Below, one piece after another: positions 1-9,778 of a stretch of 64,000 bases of DNA (position 1 is its first letter; each line of letters starts with the position of its first letter). Origin of the DNA: Agarophyton chilense. Its lineage: Eukaryota; Rhodophyta; Florideophyceae; Gracilariales; Gracilariaceae. The notes under the pieces are model-generated. The model ran no database searches. It was not told where the DNA came from and saw only the letters and a program-made list of their open reading frames with translations. The stretch is taken from contig JARGXX010000080.1 of the NCBI GenBank assembly GCA_030374765.1, positions 930,001 to 994,000 of the forward strand, given 5' to 3'. The position numbers and the translations under genes were made by a program.

Positions 1-544
1 GCACGCAACCTCGAGTGGACTTGCAAGATGGCCAGATGTAGTCTGTGTTTGCTGAGGCTCGAACTCGGTACCTTGGCGGATTTCGGTTTCAGTTAGCTTT
101 GCTGGCTCTCTCCAGACTCAAAAACTTTGGTTTATTCCAATTAGGTTTCTGGCTTTTGCAGTGCGCGGCAAAATGATAGGACCAGCAACCTCAGGTACAG
201 TGCGTTTCAAAAACATATCCCTTTACAAAAACTGCGCCACTGTAGAGCACATTTCACAGCAAATGAAAACCACTCCTCTGACACATTCTGAACAGCTGCA
301 AATCATGGAATTAATAGAACAGGGTATGATTCCAGCAGATATAGCCCGAACACTCAAGCGCAGCCCAAAAATAATCAGCACCTTCATCAAAAACCCCGAT
401 TTATACGGAACAAAGTGTTCAACCGGCCATCCTACGTAACTATCCCCGGCCGGTAAGCATAGAATTAAACAAAAACTATTTCGTAACACTTCATCTTGCG
501 GAAAACTTGTCAAAAATTAAAAATTTTCTCTATCAATATCTACT

Positions 545-1045
545 ATAAATTGTTACACGCTAGCGCCTGCTTGACCCCCACACACACTCAAGGTCAGCCC
601 TAGATTGCTGACCGACACGCCAATCGATATCCCGATGCGACAGCGCCCGATGCACTCGCAAACAATAGGCCAGCGATGCACTGGCTCCGATTTATCGGAC
701 CTTCGCCGATGAGACGCCGCCTACAGTTTGCTCCTTCCTTTTAGAATAAATACCATCGCCCGCCATATACATTCGGCAGCCTCGAACGAAGGCAGTCAGT
801 ACATTACCAAACCATCTCTTGACATGCTAACGCGCACTTGAACCCTCAAATCTCTGAGGGTGTTGCCTTCCGCCTACCGCAGGCAAGGTCTTTGATTTTC
901 GCAGCCTCTGCGCTTTCGCTCGTACTCATTGCGGTCTCCGACGTCCGCAATTCTCTTCGACACATCCATTCAACTGAACGTTCTGGTGTACTATCCTTCG
1001 GAGTCGTGGCGTGCCACAAAAGCGTTAAATTAACCTTCAACATTT
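545..1045. other. Non-homologous segment interrupting the Tc1-like transposase
   Basis: The transposase homology stops near 540 and resumes near 1063. The segment between has a more GC-rich, different composition and no reading frame that continues the transposase. It contains a perfect inverted repeat (GGTCAGC at 592-598 with GCTGACC at 607-613) and a hairpin ACCCTCA/TGAGGGT at 842-848 and 855-861. The second hairpin resembles the CCCTC/GAGGG palindromes near the start of both retrotransposon LTR families in this window, so a solo LTR of another family is possible. I could not define matching ends or a target duplication. Confidence 0.45.
592..613. repeat. Perfect 7-bp inverted repeat
   Basis: GGTCAGC and its exact reverse complement GCTGACC are separated by eight bases. 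The repeat lies inside the segment that interrupts the transposase. Function unknown. Confidence 0.6.
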
Positions 1046-1711
1046 GTTCATTTACACAAATATGAGGAAAACAATTTTTTTAAAAAGATAATCACAAGAA
1101 GAATATTGTTGAACGGTATGCTCAAAAGGCTTATTGAAAAACGAAACGAAATAAATTTATCTTATTCGACGAAAAAAAGTTTACCCGTGATGGTTCAGGT
1201 TGCTTTAAATATTATTGGTATGATCTACAAAAAGGAAAGAAATTCTTTGTGATCAGGCATTCAAAATGTGCATCAGTAATGGTTTGGGCTGAAATGTCTA
1301 CGAAAGGAGAAACTGATATTGCTTTTGTTGAAACTACTATGAACTATAAGAAGTATGCAGAGGCTCTAGAAAACTGTTTTCTACCTTTTGCATAATTTAT
1401 GAACGGAGAAGAATTCATTTTTCAGCAAGATAATGCCCGTGTGCATAAGTCTAATTATATGAAACAGTGGTTTAATAATCTAAATATGTCGTTTATGGAA
1501 TGGCATGCGCGCTCTTCTGACCTCAATTCTATCGAAAACATTTATAGAATGTTGGCTCGAATGGTTTATGGGTTAGAAAGGCAATTTGATACAGTTTTTG
1601 ATTTAAAAAAATTGTATTAAAGATTTCTGGGAATCTTTTTACTGTAATGCTATCAATGCTTTTAAAGAATCAATTCCAAAGCGCTTTATAAGTGTTATAC
1701 ATGCTAAATGA

Positions 1712-2528
1712 GCAAAACCATACTACTGAACTCGCGTTAAAAAAAAGTATGCAATAATGGTTATGTTTTGAAAGAGCATTTTATCTTCTTCGAATTTTTT
1801 ACACTGATTTTTTTAGTTTTACTGTAGCAAAAACGTCGATTTTTGGAAATTTTGCGCGAGGGATATGATTTTGAAACAGACTTCATCATCAAAAGTACCA
1901 AATCTTGGTTAGACAGCTAAATTGAGTCGCATTGACATTTGAATTATTCACCATTTTCAATATTTAGAAGATCTGGACTTCTCCTAACTATTCTAGCTAA
2001 AACACGGCTCATATGATTAAAACTCTAACAGCAAAAATAGATTGGTGAGCTCTTTTCAGTTGAAAACCAAGTTCTGGACACCTGAGTTGGTCCGTTTCAC
2101 CTTCAAACGCTCTCCGGAGTATAACAATCGCAAACTCTGATCAAAATCTACAACCAGTAGCCCCTATACCATTCAAGCGCATTTCTGCCCCCTAACAAAG
2201 CGTTCTTTGCGATGAATATGCCAGAGCCTTAACAGTGCTTGAAACCACCACAAGATCGATCTCAAAATGTTCGCAAATACAAGTTGTGTAAAAATATTCT
2301 TTGCAGCGAGTACACCTCCGCAATATTAACGCTTCAAAGCGTCGAGGTCGAAAGACTCCTTTCACACTTCAAGAAAAAACAATCATCAAAAAATCACCCC
2401 TATGCTTTTCGCACCGGAGTACACCACTTTCTAGAGACTCCTTCAAGGGTCTTGCTCAAAATTGTGTTCCGTTCCTGCCACAAAAACGTAAGAAAAAATT
2501 CCATTCATTAATGATCGCCCAGATAATG
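1712..2528. other. Intergenic DNA between the transposase relic and element A
   Basis: AT-rich at first, then mixed. Only short open frames occur and none resembles a known protein. No RNA gene seen. It ends at the GATCT target site of element A. Confidence 0.5.
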
Positions 2529-2533
2529 GATCT
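2529..2533. repeat. Target site duplication, left copy, element A
   Basis: GATCT immediately precedes the left LTR and is repeated exactly after the right LTR at 14307-14311, as expected for a 5-bp staggered integrase cut. Confidence 0.9.
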
Positions 2534-3327
2534 TGAAGTGCAACCCTCGAGAGGGCCGTTTTCCAGGACTTGGTTGTTTTTCCGCCTCGGGCGATACTTG
2601 TGAGATCTATGAGTAATACCGCTACTAGCGGGCTGGCGTAGCCAGGTGTATACGCGTTGTACGCGAAGTGCACCGGCGGCCGTGCGCCGTGGCCCCGATT
2701 CGGGTGTGACTTACCCACGTGTACCACGGGTGGCCCAGGACAGGTTGGCACAGCATAGCTGGATATTTCTCTATTTATTTAGCTTTATTACACTAGGTTA
2801 GGGAGCTCTCTGCAGTAGTCTACACTATATAGTGCCAGGGCGATCTCGCTCTGACACTCAGTAAACCTCCCCAACCAGGGTTCTTGGCTCTAAGTCTTTT
2901 TCCGCTTTCGCGAGTCTTCCACACTCTACGGAGGTGAAGCCGCGTTACTAACGGTAGACTTATCCACCCTGCGTCAACAGGAGACTCACCGCTGTTAGCG
3001 TGTATATCTTTCATACCACTGCCGTGTTCTCGCCCCAGTATTGGGTTTGCTACATATTTCTTTTGGCTCTCGTGGCCCATGCCCCCGATCGCCCCCACTG
3101 GGTGGTCCCCCCTTTATCACTTGCCCACTCCCGTGGAATACAGCTCATACCTGGTCTGCTCCCTTCTAGCATCCCGCACTCTCCCCGCTTGGCGTGCCGG
3201 TGAACCTCGGCCTTACACCCCGACTTAGTCGTGTTCACTCCGGAGAGGCTCCGTCGCCGTGCTACCCTCCTTTGAGGAAGACTCGGACATCTTCGTGTGT
3301 TTCCGCCGCCCTTGGCGTTGCACTACA
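2534..3327 (+). repeat. Element A 5' LTR
   Basis: Begins TGAAG and ends CTACA (TG...CA ends) and is 794 nt, the same length as the copy at 13513-14306. A palindrome CCCTC-GA-GAGGG lies at 2544-2555, close to the start. An AT-rich stretch around 2770-2795 with TATTTAT-like sequence is a candidate promoter or polyadenylation region. The left and right copies differ mainly by G-to-A or C-to-T changes. Confidence 0.95.
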
Positions 3328-3330
3328 AAC

Positions 3331-3348
3331 TGGTCTCCCGACTTAGAA
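3331..3348 (+). other. Primer-binding site, element A
   Basis: Eighteen bases, TGGTCTCCCGACTTAGAA, start three bases after the LTR. They begin with the TGG that pairs with a tRNA CCA end. The identical 18 bases occupy the same position in element B (16471-16488), while the bases just beyond differ. I could not name the tRNA. Confidence 0.85.
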
Positions 3349-3487
3349 GGCTAAGCGGACCTGGTTTGGTTGTTTTTCACATTGCTGTGCTGTCTTCTCT
3401 CGTCGAGATTTGCTTTCCAATTTCTTGGTTTGGACCCACTTGGTGGACGCTTTTGTTGTTCTTTTCTTAGTGGTCAACGCTACAACC

Positions 3488-5617
3488 ATGTCACGACTAC
3501 CGACGGAAGCGGAACCCGCGATCACGCGGAGCCGTTCCGTCAATGACGTGGCGCCTGCGGACCCTGGAAGGGTTCCTCTGCCGTTACCTCAAGCCGCTCC
3601 GAAAGGCAAGAGTAAGGGGTCGAACTCCTCCAAGAACAACAAGCTACCGCCTAAGGCGTCGAAGAATGGACCCAATTCTGGTGCTGGACCGGCCCCTGCC
3701 GTGGATGACCCGGCTCCTGCCGACGAAAAGGCCCAGAAAAACGAGTTCCACATCGACATAAACTCAAGTGTGAGGCAGCAGATCCGCGTAATGCGGGAAG
3801 CGCACAATGCCTTCGTGGAAGAGTTCGAAGCCCTGCGTTCCAGGTGTGATGGCTCTTCTATGAAGGAAGTGGTTGACGACCTCCGCGTGTTGCGGGCGGA
3901 CGTCAACACCCTGTTGGAATGTTTTGGTGGTCCCGCCGCTTACGTGGAAGGTGTCGAGACCCGATTCAATCGTGTTAGCGCCCGTCTCCAGACGTTAGAG
4001 CAAACCATCTTGATGGAAGACGTCCCGGAGAAGCCAGTTGCTGTGTCGCACCAAGCGAAACACGAGAGGAAAAGGGACGATACCCGCCGTCGGCGTGGAA
4101 AGCGTGACAGCGATGACTCGGACTCGTCGAACTCCTCACGGTCGTCGCGTGGCTCTCACCATTCAAATGGGTCGGACTCGTCAGATTCGTCTTCTGACGA
4201 TGGCCATCGAAGGCGTTCATCCCGTTCTAAACGGTCGTCTGCCACCCAAGGTGTGATCCGCGCCCGCGAGAAGGGAAGGAAACACTCCGGGTTGAAGGAG
4301 CTGAAATGCACCAACCCCCTGTACAAGAAGTTGGTTTCTTACCGATACTATCGGCTAGAGAACTCCTCTTTGGATCGCACGCCTCGTGGCACGGGTAGAG
4401 TGAAGGATTGCATAAATCGTATGCAACTGTCCCTCAGGAACCAGAGCTTTTCTGGAGAAGACCCCAATTTGGTGTTGGATTTCCTTGCGAGGTTCGTCTC
4501 CGAAGCGGATATTCTCGGTATGACCGAAGGACAGGCGTTTATTGCACTCCCGTACTTTATGAAAGGCCTCGCCGAGGATCAATACAACTCTGTAAGAGGT
4601 TCGTCTAGAGCCTCCGAAGGAGGGGTAACCTGCTGACCAGAAGCAGTACAATACCTCTTGAGGTCCTACGCCACTAATCACGCGATTCAGTCGGCCATTC
4701 TCGCTCTTCGCGATACGCGCCAGAAGTCTGGAGAAACGGAAACCGAATTCTCGGTGCGCCTGAACAAGGCTTTCCACCGTAGTGGGAACGTACACTCCGC
4801 CGGAGAGCGCTGCACCATGTTCATCGATGGACTGAACCCCGCTATCCGAACACTCGTGGCCCGTTACCGGGAAGGCCGAAGGAAAACCACGTATCTGGAG
4901 TTGGTCCAACACGCGCAAGCGGAAGGTGACGCTTTAAGAGCTCGTGCCCCCGGACACAGGTCGCGAACCGCCAAGGCGTTGGTGATGGAAACGAAGTCGC
5001 CATCCCTATCGCTGATTGCGAGTGAGCGCCCCCAACAGGAGTACGACAACGTACACTTCGCCCGAAGCGATATCCATTCGGTCCCGACAACCGAACTACC
5101 GTATACGACGGACGACTCATATGACACGGCCCAGGATGGACCCCTGCTGTACGCAGACTCTCCCCGTGTTCACGGACCTCGCATCCCGTATTCAAACGGG
5201 GCGCTCCGACAGAGTCGCCCTGGATGAAAGGATACCCGCCAAGCGGTGAAGTTCACGGATGCTCGCTCCGGTTTGCAGCCCTCACGCCCGGGACTCATAT
5301 GCCACATATGCTACGAACACGGTCACATTTCACCGGACTGTATCCTCACCATGACGGAAGTAGCCCGAGTAATCGGTAATTATGAGGCGTTCACCCCAGT
5401 GGAAAAGCGGATTGTTCCGATGACGTCGTATCTTCGAGCGAAGATCGATTTTCCACGGAGTATTCCGGAGGCGAAACCGCGCAATGCGTTACTTTACCCT
5501 GCCGAGCAGGCTTCCGACCACCGCTCCGTTCCTTCAAACCCCGCCGCTGGCGCCCCATTGCTAGTGGTTCAGGATTCTGAGGCCCCGCCCCAGGCGGATG
5601 GGACTCAGGAAAACTGA
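3488..5617 (+). pseudogene. gag: Element A gag, with two in-frame stops
   Basis: Encodes the structural capsid/nucleocapsid precursor. I chose the ATG at 3488, which lies downstream of the primer site at the position matching the gag ATG of element B (16696). The middle holds a Ser/Asp/Arg-rich stretch and a conserved capsid region (LVLDFLARFV, ALPYFMKGLAEDQ). A CCHC zinc knuckle, CHICYEHGHISPDC, is at 5300-5341. In-frame TGA codons at 4634-4636 and 5225-5227 sit exactly where element B has Trp, so both look like TGG-to-TGA mutations. The frame otherwise runs uninterrupted to the TGA at 5615-5617, where pol continues in the -1 frame. Confidence 0.85.
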
Positions 5618-5642
5618 TTTCGGGAGTCTCCCCTTCGGGAGA
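5608..5642 (+). promoter_or_regulatory. Candidate -1 frameshift signal at the gag/pol junction, element A
   Basis: GGAAAAC at 5608-5614 (codons GAA AAC) is directly followed by the gag stop TGA. A slip of -1 on AAC would continue into pol as CTG ATT TCG GGA. A hairpin with stem TCTCCC/GGGAGA and loop CTTC lies at 5627-5642, twelve bases after AAC. Element B has the same layout. The heptamer is not a perfect X XXY YYZ, so reinitiation remains possible. Confidence 0.5.
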
Positions 5643-6588
5643 GGCGTCCCCAACAGTGAGGTTGACGACGCCCGAGGCGTCTCCGCCTCGCTCCCCGGTC
5701 ACAATCCTCACGAGGAAATAGGCCGTCTCAGACGTGGACTCTGAACACTTTGGTGTTCTACGTCGACCGTGGAAACGTGTTCTTAACCGCCGGTTCCCGG
5801 ATAGAGTCTTAGTAATGGCCAAGCGCAATTACAAGGTGTATGCCGACCTTGGCCTTTCTACCCAGTTTATGGTTCGAGTCCTTACTGTTTTGGACACAGG
5901 TGCTGGTCCGAATTTCATCGTGGAGTCGCTGCTGCCCCCGCCCTTGCGGTCTCAGATCCGCCTTGGCGTGGCGCCCGACGTCGCGGACGTGAATAACAAC
6001 CCGTTGTCAACGGTTGGAACCGTCGCTCTCGTCGTTCGCTTGGGCTCCTTCGTGGTGAAACTCGACTTTATTGTATGCCGGAAATTGGCTGCCCCCATCA
6101 TCTTGGGATGTGACTTCTGTGACAGATTCGTTGACGCCATAAGGCCCCGCTTAAAGCGTGTTGAGATGGAAGACGGCTCGTCGGTCCCGATTGTCCGTCG
6201 TCCGCTGCGGCGTGCCTCCAAGAAGCACGTACCGCTCCCTGCCGCGCAGGAATCTCCACCCGCTTCTCGGGAGTCTACCAAGCTCCGCGTGGCTGCGTCT
6301 GTCCGAATCCCGCCAGAGTCCCAAGTATGGGTGCGTGTCACTTCCCGTCAACACGGTTTACGAGTCATTCAGCCTCTCTTATCTCTGTACGATGGATATC
6401 AACTCGCCGTGGCGAATGGAGTCGCGCAGATTGTCCCAGACAAGCCGTTCACCGTGCTCGTTGCCAATCTGGGCTCAACCCCCCAGTCACTGGTGAAAAA
6501 CCAAGTTATTGGATCGGTAATGCCTCACCCCACCGCGATGGTCCCCACTAGGCTGACCGCTGCCGAAGTCCTCGGTCTCGTTCACTCT

Positions 6589-6602
6589 AAGGAGGGGGAG
6601 GA
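6589..6602 (+). other. Internal polypurine tract 1, element A
   Basis: AAGGAGGGGGAGGA repeats the core string of the 3' polypurine tract inside the pol frame (coding K-E-G-E-E). The same string is at the matching place in element B (19700-19713). Confidence 0.5.
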
Positions 6603-9600
6603 AGCTGCCGTCCAATCACCGAATGATTCGGAATTGCAACCTGCCGAAACAGAAAAGAAGCCCGTTCCGACGAGTTCCGACCGGGTAGACCCCGTGAAAG
6701 AACTCGAGGAACTCGACCTCGGTCATGTACCGGAGTCACACCGTGAAATTCTGCGTGAGATGTTACGGGAGTTTACCACAATGTGGGATGGCTCTCTTGG
6801 TCAGATAAATACAACGGAACACCGGATAGATTTATTGCCGAACACCCTACCGGTGGCTCAACACCCTTACAGGGCAGGCTCCAAGGCTCGAGAAGAGGAA
6901 CAGTTCCAAGTGGACAAAATGCTCCGAGCTGGAGTGATCGAACCGGTTCAGTGGCCGTGGGCATCCCCAGTGGTACTGGCTCCGAAACCCGATGGGTCCT
7001 GGCGCTTTTGCATCGACTACCGTCGCTTGAATGATGTTACCGTCAAGGACGTGTATCTGATCCGACGAATGGATGAGTACATCGACTCTCTCGGCACTGC
7101 TACCGTGTTCACGGCTTTGGACGCCAATTGGGTATATTGGCAGGTTCCCGTTAGGGAGGAGGACCAAGATAAGACTGCGTTTGTCTGTCACTCGGGACTC
7201 TACCGTTTCAAATGGATGCCTTTTGGTCTAACCAATGCTCCCGCTACCTTTCAGCGTGCTATCAACATTTTGTTGGCCCGCTTTAAGTGGCGTACTTGCC
7301 TCGTCTATTTGGACGATATCATTGTATTCTCAGACAATCTGGATGACCATCTCACCCAAGTCAGGGACATAATGACCACGCTACGTGAAGCTGGAATAAC
7401 CCTCAAACTGAGGAAATGTGTGTTCTTTACCGATACTGTGAAGTATCTCGGGCACATTATCCGTCCTGGACGTTTAATGATCGAGGAAGCTCGAGTGAGG
7501 TCCCTTCGCAAGACGAAAGAACCCGCTACCCAGACGGAACTGCGCTCCTTTCTAGGATTGGTCAACGCCTACCGACGGTTTATCCCTAACTCCGCTGACA
7601 TCGCGGCCCCCTTGAACGCGCTTCTGCGGAAAGGTCAACCACCTAAACTGGACCCCTTTACGTCCGCCCAGACGGATGTTTTTAACTCCCTTAGGGAGGC
7701 TATCACATCAGCACCGATTTTATCGTTACCGAAACCCGGACTACCGTTTTCCGTGGACACGGACTCTAGCGACTACCAGGTAGGCTGTGCGCTCTTTCAA
7801 ACTACTCTCGAAGGAGAAAGCAAACCCATTGGGTACTGGTCACGCTCGCTCAATGTCCACGAGCGGAACTACTCCGTGTCGGAGAAGGAGTGCCTCGCAG
7901 TTGTGTGGGCCCTCTCTACACTCCGCCCCTACCTCATGGGTGTGCACTTTACCGTTTACACGGATCACTCGTCCCTACGATGGCTCATGACCATCTCGGA
8001 GCCGTCAGGCCGCTTAATGCGTTGGAGACTCCGCCTCGCGGAATATGACTTTGAAGTGATCTATAAGAAGGGCACTCAGAACGCGCAAGCGGACGCGCTC
8101 TCGCGTTTACCCACGAATGGGGAAGCTCTAGCCGTCGATGACGAGGATATACCTTGCTTCGTCGTAGACGATGGAACACCGGGAAACCCGGATTGGTTAC
8201 ACGATAAATGGAACGAAAGCCCGGAATCAGACGATGATATTGACGCATTGCTCGTCTCGGACGATTCAAAGAAACCCCCGCCGGGTGATTTTGTGCCGAT
8301 ACCCCCGGAGGAGATGGTCAGAGAACAGCAGGGTGACCCCTTCTGTACGAAGATTCGCGCCTGGCTTAATGGCGGTGCACAACTCCCTTTCGAGGTGAAC
8401 GATCTTGGATACCTCGTCAGGACGGTTCAGTCATCACCACAAGTCGTGGTGCCGCATACTCTACAGTCTAGAGTTTTGCATCTATCGCACTATGCGAAAC
8501 TTGGTGGACACGCCGGTGGACGGAAACTCTACATCACTTTGCGAAGGAACTTCTACTGGCCCGCCCTGGCGGTGGATTGCTACGAAACGGTGCGGTTTTG
8601 TACCGAATGTGCTAAGAATCGGGTGAAACTTCGCAAGTACTCAACGAAGTTGAAACTATTCCCAGCACGGGCTCCTCTCGAGTTTGTCGCCATTGACATC
8701 CTCGGCGAGCTCCTCACCACACGACGTGGGCATAAGTTTTTACTCGTTATCACGGATCGTTTCTCAAAACTGGTTCGGACCGTACCTTTACGGAAGATAT
8801 CCGCTTTCACGGTTGCACAAGCATTTGTAACCCATTGGGTATTCGTCTACGGCCCGCCGGTTAATCTTCTATCCGATAACGGAAAACAGTTCGCATCGCG
8901 ATTCTTCGAGGACGTGTGCAGGATTCTTGACATCAAGAACCTGTTCACAACGACCTATCAACCCCAGTGTAATGGGTAAGTGGAGCAATTTAACCGAACG
9001 CTATTAGCGTCTCTCCGTTCTTACGTTGCCGACCACCCAAAGACATGGGATTTATATACCGACGCCTTGACGTTCGCGTACAATACGCAGGTACACCGTA
9101 CTACGGGCTTGACTGCATTCGAACTGGTCTTGTCCTGCCCTCCGCCCGCTGTCGCGTTAGAACCCCAGCCCACGCTGGATGCGTTCCCTTCCGTGAAGGA
9201 TTATCGCCACAGGTGGAAAGAGTGGCTTACGAAGCTGATCCCGGTCGCCCGAAGCTCGATGGCTCGTGCCCAAGCTGCTTACAAGCGTGATTTCGACTCT
9301 TGCGTACGCGGTAAGGCCGCGCCAATCAAAGCCGGTGACTTCGTGTTCGTCCGTAAGGAGTACTGGAACCCTGAAAAGGAAAAGAAGCACAAGCTTTCTT
9401 CCGTTGCGGACGGTCCTTACAAGGTCATTTCGGTGAAAGACGACACCATCGTGGTGGAAATTGTCGACGCTCATGAGCGGATCTCCCACGACCGCGTTGT
9501 AATCGCCCCTCCACCGACGTTGAAAGTAACCGAAATGGGTCAACAATCCCTCTCTGAGGATGATGGTGCTCGGCACACAACGGTGACTCAGCCCACTGCC

Positions 9601-9763
9601 GTGGTTTCCAAACCTTCTGCGTTACCACACCCTACCCGGGGACTCTCTGACTTGCCGATCTTATCGGACCAAGGCCAGAATGGCCTCTCTTCTCTCACGC
9701 CACGGCGCGGTGTCTACCCCCGCCCGTTGGGCGTTTCAACCACTTCCCATGCCGCTCCGTCTC

Positions 9764-9778
9764 AGGAGGGGGAGGAGG
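9764..9778 (+). other. Internal polypurine tract 2, element A
   Basis: AGGAGGGGGAGGAGG lies in the long linker of pol (Q-E-G-E-E). It matches 22859-22875 of element B in both sequence and relative position. Confidence 0.5.

Larger units (their letters stand above)
263..1711 (+). pseudogene. Decayed Tc1/mariner-type transposase, interrupted
   Basis: This is a dead cut-and-paste DNA transposase. The first part (from the ATG at 263 to about 540) encodes a helix-turn-helix typical of Tc1 transposases (LTHSEQLQIMELIEQG then IARTLKRSPKIISTFIK), with an in-frame TAA at 437-439 and recognisable second-helix sequence after it. Homology resumes at about 1063. Around 1150-1620 the catalytic core is readable: FDEKKF (first Asp), QQDNARVH (second Asp) and SSDLNSIENIYRML (the acidic residue of DD34E/D). 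Breaks seen are TAA at 1396-1398 and a one-base shift near 1617, after which the C-terminal SIPKRF..VI tail is in another frame and ends at TGA 1709-1711. About 500 bases between the two parts do not fit the protein. I did not find terminal inverted repeats. Confidence 0.8.

Noticed and set aside
4355..4918. 187-codon minus-strand frame opposite gag of element A
   Set aside because: The matching region of element B has only a 112-codon frame with a different protein, so it is a shadow of gag, unlike the conserved antisense gene near the 3' LTR.
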